A DNA stretch of 64,000 nt from Sympetrum striolatum (lineage: Eukaryota; Arthropoda; Insecta; Odonata; Libellulidae), in assembly GCA_947579665.1 (NCBI GenBank), contig OX388348.1, forward strand, positions 5,084,001-5,148,000, read 5' to 3'. A program made the translations under genes and the position numbers. The notes below the pieces were generated by a model, which saw only the letters and a list, made by a program, of their open reading frames with translations, ran no database searches and was not told the origin of the DNA. Below are positions 1-9,620 of this stretch, one piece after another. Each line of letters begins with the position of its first letter. The first letter of the stretch is position 1.

Positions 1-738
1 TTTTGTTTTGAGAGAGGGAAAGGAACGAGGGATGCAATTGAGGTGATGATAGTACTTGCGGAACGAAGCCTGGAATTTAAGAGGGACTTATGTGTATTTT
101 TTGTAGATTTTGAAAAGGCTTTCGATAGAGTCCAGTGGCCAAAACTGATAGAGATATTAAAGAAATATGGGTTAGACTGGAAAGATGGACGTTTAATTCA
201 AAATTTGTATCTGAATCAAACAGCCTGCGTAAGGATAGCTGATGGGGAATCGGATTGGGCTGAATTGGGTAGGGGGGTAAGACAAGGGTGTCCTATGTCA
301 CCAACGCTTTTTAATATATATGCAGTGGAATTGGTGCAAGAAGCCTGGGAAGAAATAGACAAGGGAGTAAAGGTTAGTGGGGATATAGTGAGGTCTATAA
401 GGTATGCAGACGATAAAGCTATTGTCTGTGATTCCGTAAAGGGTTTGCAAACTTTAGTAAATGCTCTTAACAATAAAGCAAAGGAGTTTAGTATGAAAAT
501 TAACGTAAGTAAAACTAAAGTTTTGAGGTTCACTAAAGGAAAAAAAGCTAAGTTAACTATTAGGGTGGATGGGAAAAAACTAGAGCAGGTAGATACATTT
601 TCTTATTTGGGAAGTAATCTCTCTTGGGACGGAAGATGTAAAGATAAGGTTCGTAAAAGAATAGCCTTGGCAAAGGAAGCCTTTATGAAGCGAAGGGAAT
701 TAATGACCAAAGGTCTTGATAAAGGAATCAGGAAATGA
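1..738 (+). pseudogene. RTE LINE reverse transcriptase domain, 5' truncated by window
   Basis: Reverse transcriptase of an RTE LINE, which would copy element RNA into DNA at the nicked target. Visible motifs are motif A FFVDFEKAFDRVQ, the RQGCPMSPTLFNIY block, and the catalytic box RYADD in motif C, followed by the thumb-like SYLG region. The frame is open from the window start region to a TGA at 736-738. The same TGA occurs in the right-arm copy, so it was present before the duplication. It separates this domain from the C-terminal part at 739-1,122. Unlike the right copy, the codon at about 61-63 is CGA here and not TGA. An inactive remnant. Confidence 0.85.
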
Positions 739-1122
739 TTGGTGAAATCCCTGGTCTGGAAAGAGTTGATCTATGGGTGCGAAACGTGGACCTTGAGAAA
801 GGAAGAAGTCAAGCGATTGGAGGCCTTCGAGATGTTGGTGTGGCGTAGAATGGAAAAAGTTAGTTGGGTTGATAGGAAAACAAACACGAAGGTGTTCGAG
901 ATGGTTGGGGAGGAGAGGGCTTTAATTAACGTGATTCAGCATCGTCAGAAGAAATGGGTGGGTCAAATGTTGAGGGAAGAGGGATTGGTAAAGGTTGTAA
1001 TGGAGGGTAGGATTCAGGGGAAAAGGCAGAAGGGAAGACAGAGACAGAAGATGTTGGATTACATAAGGGGTGGGGTTAAATATAAGGATATGAAAGAGAT
1101 GGCTACTAATAGGGGTATTTGA
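739..1122 (+). pseudogene. RTE LINE reverse transcriptase C-terminal region
   Basis: Continues the reading frame of the upstream reverse transcriptase after its TGA. The conserved words LIYGCETWTL and RRMEKVSWVDR are typical of the C-terminal region that follows the polymerase domain in RTE and Jockey-group LINEs. The frame ends with TGA at 1,120-1,122, about 40 bp before the element's 3' boundary. Five amino acids differ from the 127-residue right-arm copy at 20,642-21,025. Not a separate gene: it is the tail of the same broken ORF. Confidence 0.8.
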
Positions 1123-1162
1123 TTGTTCCGAACCTACCGAAAGGTAGAACACTTATGTTGAC

Positions 1163-1745
1163 TCCTGTTTACAAAAGCGGATTGAAGGAGGACCAAGGAA
1201 ATTATAGACCCATATCATTTACTTCACTGTCCGGAAAGGTAATGGAACATATTGTCGTAAGTTCATTCATGGGAATTTTAGATAGAAATGAATTCCTCGA
1301 CGCGAACCAGCATGGTTTTCGAAAGTCCCGATCATTTAATACCCAACTTGCTCTATTTGCACACGATATCTTAAAGCCTGCAGAGAATAAATAGCCAGTG
1401 GACGCTATTTTCCTCGATTTCAAAAAAACATTCGATAGGGTCCCCCACTACAAACTAATTTAAAAACTAAAATGAGCGGGCATTATCAAGGAAGTAGTCG
1501 ACTGGGTTAAGGATTTTCTCTACGAGAGGGAACAACAAGTTGTACTTGATGGCGTTAGCTCAAATAGAGTCAAAGTAACCTCTGGCGTACCTCAAGGCAG
1601 TGTAATTGGACCTCTTCCTTTCCTGATTCATATCAATGACTTGAGTGACAAGATAGTTAGCAATGTGAGGATTTTTGAAGATGAATCGGTTATATATAGA
1701 GAAATAACAAACGAGGAAGACCGAACATCTCTCTCAAACGATTAA
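1163..1745 (+). pseudogene. CR1-like LINE reverse transcriptase remnant
   Basis: Reverse transcriptase palm and fingers, now broken. In order: VYKSGLKED, NYRPISFTSLSGKVMEH, NQHGFRKSRS, then a TAG after AENK (about 1,392), motif A VDAIFLDFKKTFDRV with the catalytic aspartate still encoded, two more stops near 1,460 and 1,473, TSGVPQGSVIGP, and a motif C region reading NVRIFEDE, where the first aspartate of the usual FADD is altered. The frame is lost at the internal deletion near 1,745. The closest relative in the window is the longer ORF at 37,385-38,941. Confidence 0.8.
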
Positions 1746-2515
1746 GTACTCATCCAAAGGTAACGATAAAAAAACAAGCGTTACGAATATGCTCTCAGAC
1801 CTAGGTTGGGAATCCTTGAAAGAAAGGAGATTGGAAGCTAGGCTGCGATTGCTTAATAAATCCAGGGACTAGCAGTTGCCTACTGCCAGCTCCGCAGGCA
1901 GGTTAGTTCCCTTACGTTTGATAGGGCAGCATCGAAAGGTATTCGGTTTTGTCGTTTCTCTCTTGAATGGCATTTCCTCCGAAAAGATTCCGAAAAAGTA
2001 GATCATGTCAGAGACCGCAAAGTCGGGACCTCACCCTCAGCAGTGAGATCAACTGATAAAGACTTAACTATGTTAAATGACGCGCAAGCGATAGGTAAGC
2101 GGCGTTCGTCATCCCAAAAGAAAACGTCTCCCACTGCCCTCATTTTCCCGATTTTTTTCAGTTTTTCGCCCGTTTTGCACCTCTAATCTCAACCAAAAGA
2201 ATTAAATTTTGCACGACTGTGCGTGCAGGCCGTCCGCCTCCAGCGCACTAAGAATCGTTGCGGGAGATTGAATTTAGACTCAGATTTTGCTAAAAGTGTT
2301 ACATTCCTTTTTTGAGGACAGGCGGACGGACAAGATTCTGTCTTAATATATATAGAAACTACATTTTCAGAAAATATAATAAAAATTCATTCTTTCCGCG
2401 AACAATATGCGACAATAACCGAAGAAGGGGGTAGTTTAGATTCAACTGGTGTTTACACCCCCTGCCACACGCCAAAAGGCGGATTCTAGGGTATTAATGT
2501 AGATGTAGATGTAGG
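1163..2515 (+). mobile_element. CR1/L2-like LINE 3' part, left-arm copy
   Basis: The 3' half of a CR1/L2-like LINE into which the RTE element inserted. It resumes inside the reverse transcriptase (LTPVYKSGLKED, NYRPISFTSLSGKVM, QHGFRKSRS) and runs to a 3' end with the hairpin-forming words ccacacgccaaaaggcgg and a tail of about three gtagat units (about 2,497-2,515) in place of a poly-A tail. An internal deletion near 1,745 removes the region after the polymerase palm. The right-arm copy has the same deletion. Confidence 0.8.
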
Positions 2516-2699
2516 CAAGTTAACTATTAAAACGTAGTGCTGACAAACAATCAGATACCATTCCAATTACCTTTATTTATTCCTGCATGTTATCTTTATA
2601 CTAAGCGTTATGTTTCACTTACTTTCCTCTATATTTAATCATCTTCCTACACTTTTATTACTCTTGGTTTTGTAAACCCGAACCAACACTTACTCCTGG

Positions 2700-3060
2700 A
2701 GTCATCCACGTTCTTGATGGTTTTCCTTCCGCTGCTGATGAGGGGGGGGGGGGGGGAGGGAGGATTTGGGGGGAATACGTAACACCCTAACGTGGGGACC
2801 CGGCCAGATCAGAGTGGCGTGCAATGGGGTTCATCCTCCTGCCTAAGGATCTCCCCTTTACCACTCATAGCTGGTTAACCGCGGGATCCGACCTCATAGA
2901 CAGAAAGATCGAACTGGTGAGAAGAGAGGGCTAAGTTAGCTCCCCCCAGCAGAAGAAGGTGAAAGAAAGGGCCCTGGAAAAGATGCCTACATCTGTAGGC
3001 CTTTCGGCTAGGGTTGAGAGGAGTAAGGCATTACTCCCTCTTCCCCTACAGAGCAGGTAG
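2700..3060. repeat. GC-rich block with poly-G tract, left arm
   Basis: A sharply GC-richer island in AT-rich surroundings. It starts after a poly-G run (about 2,742-2,757) and includes gtaacaccctaacgtgggga and ggcgtgcaatggggttcatc. The right arm has the same block at about 18,715-19,080 with a C-run of different length. The composition contrast suggests the untranslated end of a retroelement or an exapted promoter. I do not recognise it, and no continuous reading frame spans it. Confidence 0.5.
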
Positions 3061-3448
3061 TTAATACATAAAGACACACTTCATTTAAAGCTGCAATCAA
3101 TATTTGGATTGGCAGCAATTGACTAGAATTTATTTTATTGAGTTCAGAAAGCATTGACTTGAATGTATTTCCATGACTTACTGCAATTAATTAATTGTCA
3201 TGGTGAAATACTTAAAATCATATTTAATTCGATTTAAAGAAAAATTTGTGAAATTATTTGACTATTAATGATTTATCAGAATGAAAAATTTTGTATAAGA
3301 AACTAATATTTCAAATTGTAAAAATGTTTCATCATCTATGGCAAATTAAATTTATCTGAACAATAAGCTGCAATTAAGCAATTGCAAAATTAACAAAGTA
3401 AAGATTAAATTAAATTAGATTTAATATGTAAAGATTGTTAATACTCAC

Positions 3449-3497
3449 AAGGTTACATCCGGAGGGTACATTGGGAGATTTAGCTTCAGCACTTACC
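3449..3497 (-). other. Candidate 49-bp internal exon, left-arm copy
   Basis: Read on the minus strand: a pyrimidine-rich acceptor tttctacag, 49 bp that translate in one frame as VSAEAKSPNVPSGCNL, then the donor gtgagtatt. It is identical in sequence and splice signals to 18,270-18,318 in the right arm. The acceptor is followed after one G by gtaagt, so acceptor and donor words are juxtaposed, as in recursive splice sites. The protein family is not recognised. It could be an exon of the unidentified palindrome gene or a chance splice pair inside a conserved block. Confidence 0.35.
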
Positions 3498-4271
3498 CTG
3501 TAGAAAGGAATTAAGGAATGAGTATTAAAAGGTAAAATCTTTTGAAGTATAACTATGTATGAATGTTTATACAGAACTTAAACGAATCATTATAATTTTC
3601 TATATGTTTCTTTTAGAGCAGTAATGTGCAAATACGACAAATCACTAACCCCAAGTTCCACCCAGTTCAGATTTTTTTTGACCAGTTTCATCACACATAA
3701 AATATTTCTTTGAATTCACAAGTATGCTTGGAGGCAAGCGATTAATTTAAGTTACTTTATCATTTTCTCCCGATGCTATCTAATGACTGCAGAAAACAGT
3801 AATGGCTCTCAATGGTCCATCTTAGCCATATATATATCTTCTGTATTTTTTGCAATTTAAAATGATAAATAATATTTTACTTTATCTTGATTGCCTTTTC
3901 TATAACTGTCGGTTTCTATTGTCCATCCTCAACTTTCTTAATTATTCATATTGCAAATAATTTTACTCACTTATGTTATGAAATACTGCCAAGAACATTC
4001 CACCACTTCATTTTAAAACGAAGGTATCCCTTAAAAACATTCAATAACTGATTCTTAAGGATAAATTTAGATATTTGATAATGATTTACTTACAGAATAA
4101 GACGCACTTTCAAGTCCAACAACGTAAAACAACAATAAATGTAATTTACTTATAAGTAATTAAACAAATGATTGCTAGCCATCTGCTCCAGGAAAAACAT
4201 TGTTTCCACGAAGCGAACAATGCAAATATTATCATGATTTTTAAAAACATAAAAGTGAGTTTTTATTTTAG

Positions 4272-4409
4272 GAGGTAGGAGAAATTCGGTCACGAATTTT
4301 GGATGCTAAAAATCTGAAGGTCGTTGAGGACTGTTATCGGTCGGCTCTTTGGAATTTGTTTGTGGAAGACGATCCCAATTTTCGGAGAAAAACTTTAAAG
4401 CGAAAGTAA
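4272..4409 (+). other. Candidate 3'-terminal coding exon, left-arm copy
   Basis: A strong acceptor (tttttattttag) is followed by 45 open codons and TAA. The peptide begins EVGEIRSRILDAKN and ends FRRKTLKRK, with a central CYRSALWNLFVEDD: acidic and aromatic, with a basic C-terminal tail. The right-arm copy (17,358-17,495, minus strand) differs at one base in the coding part, a synonymous CGG/CGT arginine change. A decayed inverted relative lies just downstream at about 4,700-4,960. The family is unknown to me, so no function is proposed. The missing upstream exons would lie in the LINE-filled outer arm, so this copy may be truncated. Confidence 0.4.
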
Positions 4410-4699
4410 CGGAAAGGGAAAGCAAAACATCAATGGGTATTTGAAGAAGCATATCTTAAATACGTGAAATTCCGCATCCTTTTTGGGACCATGGAGATAA
4501 AGAGAAAAAGCATATGTTTGCTACTTTATCTTTAAAATAACTTTAAATAAATTTAAAAATAGGATTTCATTTATGAAGTATTTGGTAATATTTTTAGGAA
4601 ATTTCATTCGTAAACTAATGTGAGCTCTATGAATTTTAAATCTTCATCTCAATCTTAAAAGATGTGCACTTTTCTATCATTTCAATTAGTTATCGTTTA

Positions 4700-4960
4700 A
4701 TCCTTCTTATATCACAAACATACACCCTTCCGTTTTATCTCTACGTTTCTGAAAATAGTCGCGGAACGACATTTCCGCTTTTAGATAAACTGTATCCGAA
4801 GTCAATTGATAATTTGCTTTTATTTCTTGATTAAGATGTACAGTTTTCTAAAAATTGTCTTAATAACTCGAAGATGAAAAAACATAAGATAAAAGAAACA
4901 ATTACGATGAAGTTCCACTAACTGAAAGCCGAATCATTTGAAAAGGAAATCTATTTAAAA
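4700..4960 (-). pseudogene. Decayed inverted copy of the terminal exon and its 3' flank
   Basis: On the minus strand this region resembles the terminal exon of 4,272-4,409 and the 110 bp after it. The words aaacatacacccttccgttttat and gcggaa at 4,715-4,770 mirror 4,480-4,520. The stretch ctaaaaattgtcttaataac at about 4,850 mirrors the exon's codons for PNFRR. The reading frame is gone. It implies an older tail-to-tail inverted duplication inside the left arm, nested in the larger head-to-head one. Confidence 0.45.
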
Positions 4961-4999
4961 TCAATACCAGGAAGCATTAGTTTTACTACTTTCAACAAG

Positions 5000-6440
5000 G
5001 AATATTTCATAAAAAATAAACAATCGATGTTAATCAATATGTCAATAAATTATTGACAAAGTATGAATAACGTAATGGATATTAAGCTTATACATGAACA
5101 TATTTGAGCTTTTTGCGGGAAGGATTTTATAAATGAATGTACGTGTCCTATCTATGTTTGCATATTCCCTCTTGTCCAGCATCATAACATATCACACTAG
5201 ACCAATCCAAATGACTTTATGTGTTTGAGTGTAGTGTAAGGGAAGTGTATTTTGAACGTAGGAATGCGCATTTGTTGGCGTGATGGTCACTCTAGATCTT
5301 TTAACAAGATTTTGGACTTTGATACTTTAAGATATTATAAAAATGCATCGTATGAGAGGGGTCTTCGGATGTGTTGTTTTAGATATTGTTAAATCTATAA
5401 TATGTGAGATGATTGAGAAACTTCTGAAGTGACAAGTGACTTATAAAAGAAACAATGTAAAATGTTATTATATAGGATCAGTAATTATAGAATACATCTG
5501 ATGTAAATGTGGGAATAAATAGGTGGAGTAATAGGGGGATGTTTACTAATGTTTAAGTCTTGTACGTACTTAAAAATGTGACCTAATCCTGTTCTTTAAT
5601 ATAGTGATGTTATTAAAGAATTTTTAAATGTAATAATGTATGTGTGAAAGAGTAATTAACAATGTTCTGGGGCTGCCTCCTAAATCATATTTAAATGTAG
5701 CAAACAATAAAAAAGATCTTTATTAGTTTTACTATTATGTACCGAGGCAGTGGAAACGAAATCACGACCCACGGGCAACGCCTGCAGTGCATGCAAATGC
5801 ATACGATAACCAATTATCCAATTTCTAATTCTAAATAACTAACAAAAAGTCAACGACTGCTGCGGCTTCCGCGAAATTCCGTCAATGCATCTTTGCTTTT
5901 TAAGTTACAGCGATTTACTTTTATTAAAATCATTGGAAGTCTAGAATCAGCGAGTGTTCTGAAATGCCCTATCGATTGATGCATAGCAGGGATCCGAAAT
6001 ATATTTTTATATGCTATGGAGCACTTATGTAGAAACACAAATAATTGTGTTTATGATGCTGTCATAAAATCGATGGAGTTAAAGAAATGTTGCATGCGAC
6101 TTTTACAATATGGAAGCATGATGAAAAGTATCAACGCGCCTGATTATCTAAACACTGGTTAAAACAAACTCTAATATCGCGAATTGCAAAGAAGTTCCAA
6201 TGAATATCATCATGTTGTACTCATAATGTTACATTGCAGTTCATTAATGTAACTGAATTATTTTACCGTACTAATGGTAATATTCTATATTCACTAGAGC
6301 TCTCCTATTATATCGAAACTAATTAAGGAAATATTCACCAAGTCTTTACAATTACATAAACGATATGCAAATGATCAAAGCCAATAAAATGAAAACATGC
6401 ATTTATTGAAAATGAAATCCGTCGATAAAATGTACATATG
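5000..6440. other. Inner left arm, no gene recognised
   Basis: AT-rich DNA with no recognised coding, RNA or transposon signature. A 62-codon minus-strand frame at 5,850-6,038 has no splice or homology support, and no counterpart was recognised in the right arm. Confidence 0.4.
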
Positions 6441-6452
6441 AATTCTCCTTAC

Positions 6453-6580
6453 CTAAAAAGTTGACATCTCGGTTGCAGGAGTCCACGAAACTCTTAATCT
6501 CTTCAACGACTTTCGATTTTGAAACACGCGAGACGAACACACCAGGAAAACATCTAAAGGAGAGGTTATTTGCTTGAAAT
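6453..6580 (-). other. Candidate internal exon with intact frame, left arm only
   Basis: Read on the minus strand: acceptor ttttttctag, 128 bp and donor gtaagg. One frame is open throughout and gives 42 codons with split codons at both ends, including FRCFPGVFVSRVSKSKVVEE and IKSFVDSCNRDVNF. Decayed paralogues of the exon with its upstream intron lie at about 7,861-7,983 in this arm and 14,578-14,690 in the right arm. They keep the acceptor but carry stops and frameshifts. An open frame between good splice sites, next to decayed sister copies, suggests the exon was kept by selection. The family is unknown. Confidence 0.45.
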
Positions 6581-7860
6581 CTAGAAAAAATATAAATTAA
6601 ATTAATATCACATAAAATAATTGCTTTTAGGTAAATATTCTAATCTGCAGCCTTGAGCATGTACTGACATGACCGATATGATGGGCGACTTTCAAAAGGA
6701 GATTTCTGTTACATTAATTTCAATATCTCTTCCCGCTCACTATTAAGGATCGCTACTTTAAAACCCTAAAATACAGGCATGAAAATCACTATCGAAATTT
6801 AATACTGGTGACTCTAATAATTCATTAGTTGAGAAAAAATTATTTTTTTTGAAAGGGAAATTCAAAATTCGGTTTGGAAGGAGAAAAATGAATTACCTAT
6901 GATGATGAGTAGCGAGTTAAATACTATTCAAAAGAATAGACGCAGCCTTATTTATATCGACGATAAAATACAAAAAGTGAGAAATATACCTTTCAATTAT
7001 ACGATGCCTATTTAACATCGACACCGTAAAGACCAGAACAAGATGCACCAAATAAATTCAGTAATGGTACTTAAAGTATCCCAATCCAAGCTATAAAAAT
7101 ATTATGAATGCACCAAGATATAAATTATATAATTTAAAATTACATTATAATTTAATTTAAAAATTTTAAGTGGTGAAACAATTCCTATGTCATCAAAAAT
7201 AAGCAGTGGATTTCATATGCACTGAAAGAGCCCTCGGCTAAGTCTCTGAAATGCTCCCAATGTTTGTCAGTAGATCTGTGACTATCTATTTCTATAGGTT
7301 ACTTCTATTAACTCTTTGAAATTCGTTTTTTAGCAAGTGCTATAAATGTTGAGTTTATTGAAGTAATGAAGAGATCAAACATAGAACTTTCAATGAAAAA
7401 AAGCCCGCATTTAGGGATTAAAAGTTGTGTTAAGATTTTGGACAAATGCGAAACGCATTAAAAATGAAATATTGAAAATTAACGTTAAAATAATCTAAAA
7501 GAGCAAACTGAAAGTCATACAAAAAGACATTCGATCTATTTCGGCACTACTAAATTGCTGCAAACTAAATTTATTCATTTCAAAGGCGAGGCGTAATTAA
7601 TAAATTATTTAATATTATTATTATTACTATGTTCAAAAATTGTTTAATCTTTAACAAACTAATTTCACTGTGTGGCCTTGCGCCTAATGGTTACTTTGGA
7701 AAAGTCGTTATATTATATAGTGCATTCGGAACTCCAATATTCAAGTAGTCACTTCTATAACGTAAGCGGTAGACATGCAAATTTGAAAGAAAATAAAATG
7801 AAGATATGAATCAATGAAAATAAAATTAATATTGTTAAAAATAAATACAAATTGTAAAAA

Positions 7861-7983
7861 CCTAGATTAGAACACCAGTTGTCGGTGACCGTGATCCTCT
7901 TCCGTGACGAATTCCTTCAACGAACTTTGATTCCGAGAGACGCACGTAAATCATCGATGGGAGACGTTAAATTTACTTAAAAT
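7861..7983 (-). pseudogene. Decayed paralogue of the 6,453-6,580 exon, left arm
   Basis: The minus strand keeps the acceptor (ttttttccag) and stretches alignable to the intact exon, such as cgtctctcggaatcaaagttcgt against cgtctcgcgtgtttcaaaatcg. The frame opens with TTT TAA and is broken again further on. The intronic 150 bp upstream is also shared with the 6,453 copy (about 6,600-6,745 against 7,990-8,140), so the duplicated unit was larger than the exon. Confidence 0.5.
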
Positions 7984-8504
7984 CTGGAAAAAAATGAAAA
8001 ATGCAATTAATATAAAATTCAGTAAAACTAATCAGGAAAATATTCTTATCTGAAGCGTTGAACATGTATGGACGTTAACAATTTGAGAGTTGACTTTCAA
8101 ATGAGATTTCCGTTATTTTAATATCAGCAAATCCGTAATGCATACTATTAAAGAAAACGACTTATTCTTCATCGAGATACATGCACTTTCATTGATCTAG
8201 GATTGAAATTATGATGACGATAATTGATCTGACAAAACGGTAATTAACTATTCATGCATCCTTTATCGACTGTAATTTGGCCAGGACTGTACCACACGAA
8301 AATCCCAGTTTGATCTAGTTCCCTTTCCTATGGTTCTTCACTTGATATTTAGCGTAAAATAAATAAGTTTTTCATTTTTAACTTAAGCATCGATTAAAAT
8401 TTATGATATTTTTTATGACGTTCATTAGCGACAATATCATTACGTGCTTATCAAATCGGATTATTAATTTATCGAACAGTAAGACGATCGATTTCAAAGA
8501 ATGT

Positions 8505-8610
8505 ACGTTGAAGAAAAAGAAGTAATCTTCTATCTCGAAAGACGACTGCACTTATTGGCCTACTAATAGACAAAGAAAAGTGGCGCATCTATAATTCGCA
8601 ATGTCGACAC
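8505..8610. repeat. Duplicated non-coding unit, left arm, copy 2
   Basis: Reads ctatctcgaaagacgactgc and onward. Alignable to 9,020-9,120 in this arm and to 13,620-13,760 and 12,945-13,100 in the right arm. Each arm therefore carries two copies about 500-680 bp apart. No consistent open frame. Probably an old tandem duplication near the 5' end of the palindrome gene. Confidence 0.5.
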
Positions 8611-8999
8611 TTGACATATCTACATTTACAAATCGCAAGGAAAATTCTTCATTGATAGGAGACTAAAAAAATGAAATTCTATTCGGATATCTAAAATTAC
8701 ATACCATAAATACGAAATCCTAAGTCGTGACCACAGAAATCCTGACACCTAGGAAAATACTCCACGAATAGTGACTCCACTCCACTTATATAAAAACAAT
8801 AATAACTTAACGAGTAACAATAATTGAAAAATAATCAATTGTTTAGTTACAATAAAATTGACCATTGAAGATATGTGTTTTTTAATTCTAATTTAAGCTT
8901 TGATTTACTTTTCTGTTAACGACGAAAATTTACAAACTAATCATAACGTAATTACCAAATCGAGTGATTGCAAAAAAGAATTTTAAGTGCAATCTGAGA

Positions 9000-9160
9000 G
9001 TAAAAGGATAACGAGATAACGAGAAAGAATTCTTCTGTATTCAGGGACGACTGAACTGAATGACCTTCTCATTGACACGAGAACTTTACGCACAAATATT
9101 ACGCAACAAACGAACTTATAATATCAGAAATTCCAACTCAAGGTAGAAAATTTTACTTTG
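9000..9160. repeat. Duplicated non-coding unit, left arm, copy 1
   Basis: Contains ttcagggacgactgaactga, matching gttcagttgtccctgaagac in the right arm (12,980-13,000) and, less closely, the second unit at 8,505-8,610. It lies 300-450 bp downstream, in the minus direction, of the conserved first-exon block. Confidence 0.5.
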
Positions 9161-9461
9161 ATAAGAGACTTCAGTTTCAATTAAGATAATTCATGCAGCA
9201 TATCATACAGAGGAATTCCTTCGTGACGTTCACTGATATATTATCACACCGAAATTCGTTCTCTCTTTTCGTTAACGAATAATCAGGAACATGAATATTA
9301 ATTTCTAAAAGGAGATTGCTAGACATTAGGAATATTAATTATTAACAAAAAAATCGTTTAACTTTACAATATGGCTCCGATTCCCAGGTTCCCCAATTAA
9401 CACAATTCGATAAATTTAAATTCTAACGGCTATTTCAGAAAATTCAGTAAAAGGTACTCAC

Positions 9462-9590
9462 CTGAAGAAATCCGAACAGCAAATGAGAACTTTACCGTTT
9501 GAACAAATTTTGAACACTATTCCTGTGCTGTGATTGGTCCATTTCGAATTCGCTGTCATTGGCCCCGACCACCCTCGGTTTTTATAATTT
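9462..9590 (-). promoter_or_regulatory. Conserved CCAAT promoter and putative non-coding first exon, left arm
   Basis: On the minus strand this block has two CCAAT motifs (attgg on the plus strand at 9,558-9,562 and 9,533-9,537), each followed by a caca/gaca-gc word. About 70 bp later comes a consensus splice donor, ttcttcag|gtgagtacc, with the exon ending at 9,462. The block is nearly identical to the outward-facing copy at 12,470-12,571, while DNA just beyond it is strongly diverged. I infer a promoter plus a short 5' UTR exon transcribed leftward into the arm. No ATG-led frame is evident in the exon. Confidence 0.5.
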
Positions 9591-9620
9591 TATAATCAAT
9601 AATTACAATTAAATTAATAG

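Larger units (their letters stand above)
1..1162 (+). mobile_element. RTE-clade LINE, left-arm copy, 5' part outside window
   Basis: 3' part of an RTE-type non-LTR retrotransposon, the mirror of the fuller copy at 20,602-23,650. It ends at about 1,162, where the sequence tcctgtttac (1,163-1,172) resumes the interrupted CR1-like LINE. That 10-mer is the target-site word seen on both sides of the right-arm copy. Both arms share the insertion, so it predates the inverted duplication. Confidence 0.85.
1..9620. repeat. Left arm of a large inverted duplication
   Basis: This stretch is matched in reverse complement by about 12,410-21,770. Base 1 pairs with about 21,770, 4,272 with 17,495, and 9,462 (a splice donor) with 12,571. 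From 1 to about 4,520 the arms differ only sporadically. From about 4,520 to 9,450 they are still homologous but carry many substitutions and indels. From about 9,455 to 9,590 they are near-identical again. The outer boundary is not in the window, so the duplication may continue to the left. An assembly artefact is possible for the outer, near-identical part but not for the diverged inner part. Confidence 0.93.

Noticed and set aside
216..533. 105-codon open frame on the minus strand inside the RTE polymerase, and its twin at 21,231-21,548 (+)
   Set aside because: Antisense shadow of the reverse transcriptase; it occurs in both arms only because the polymerase does.
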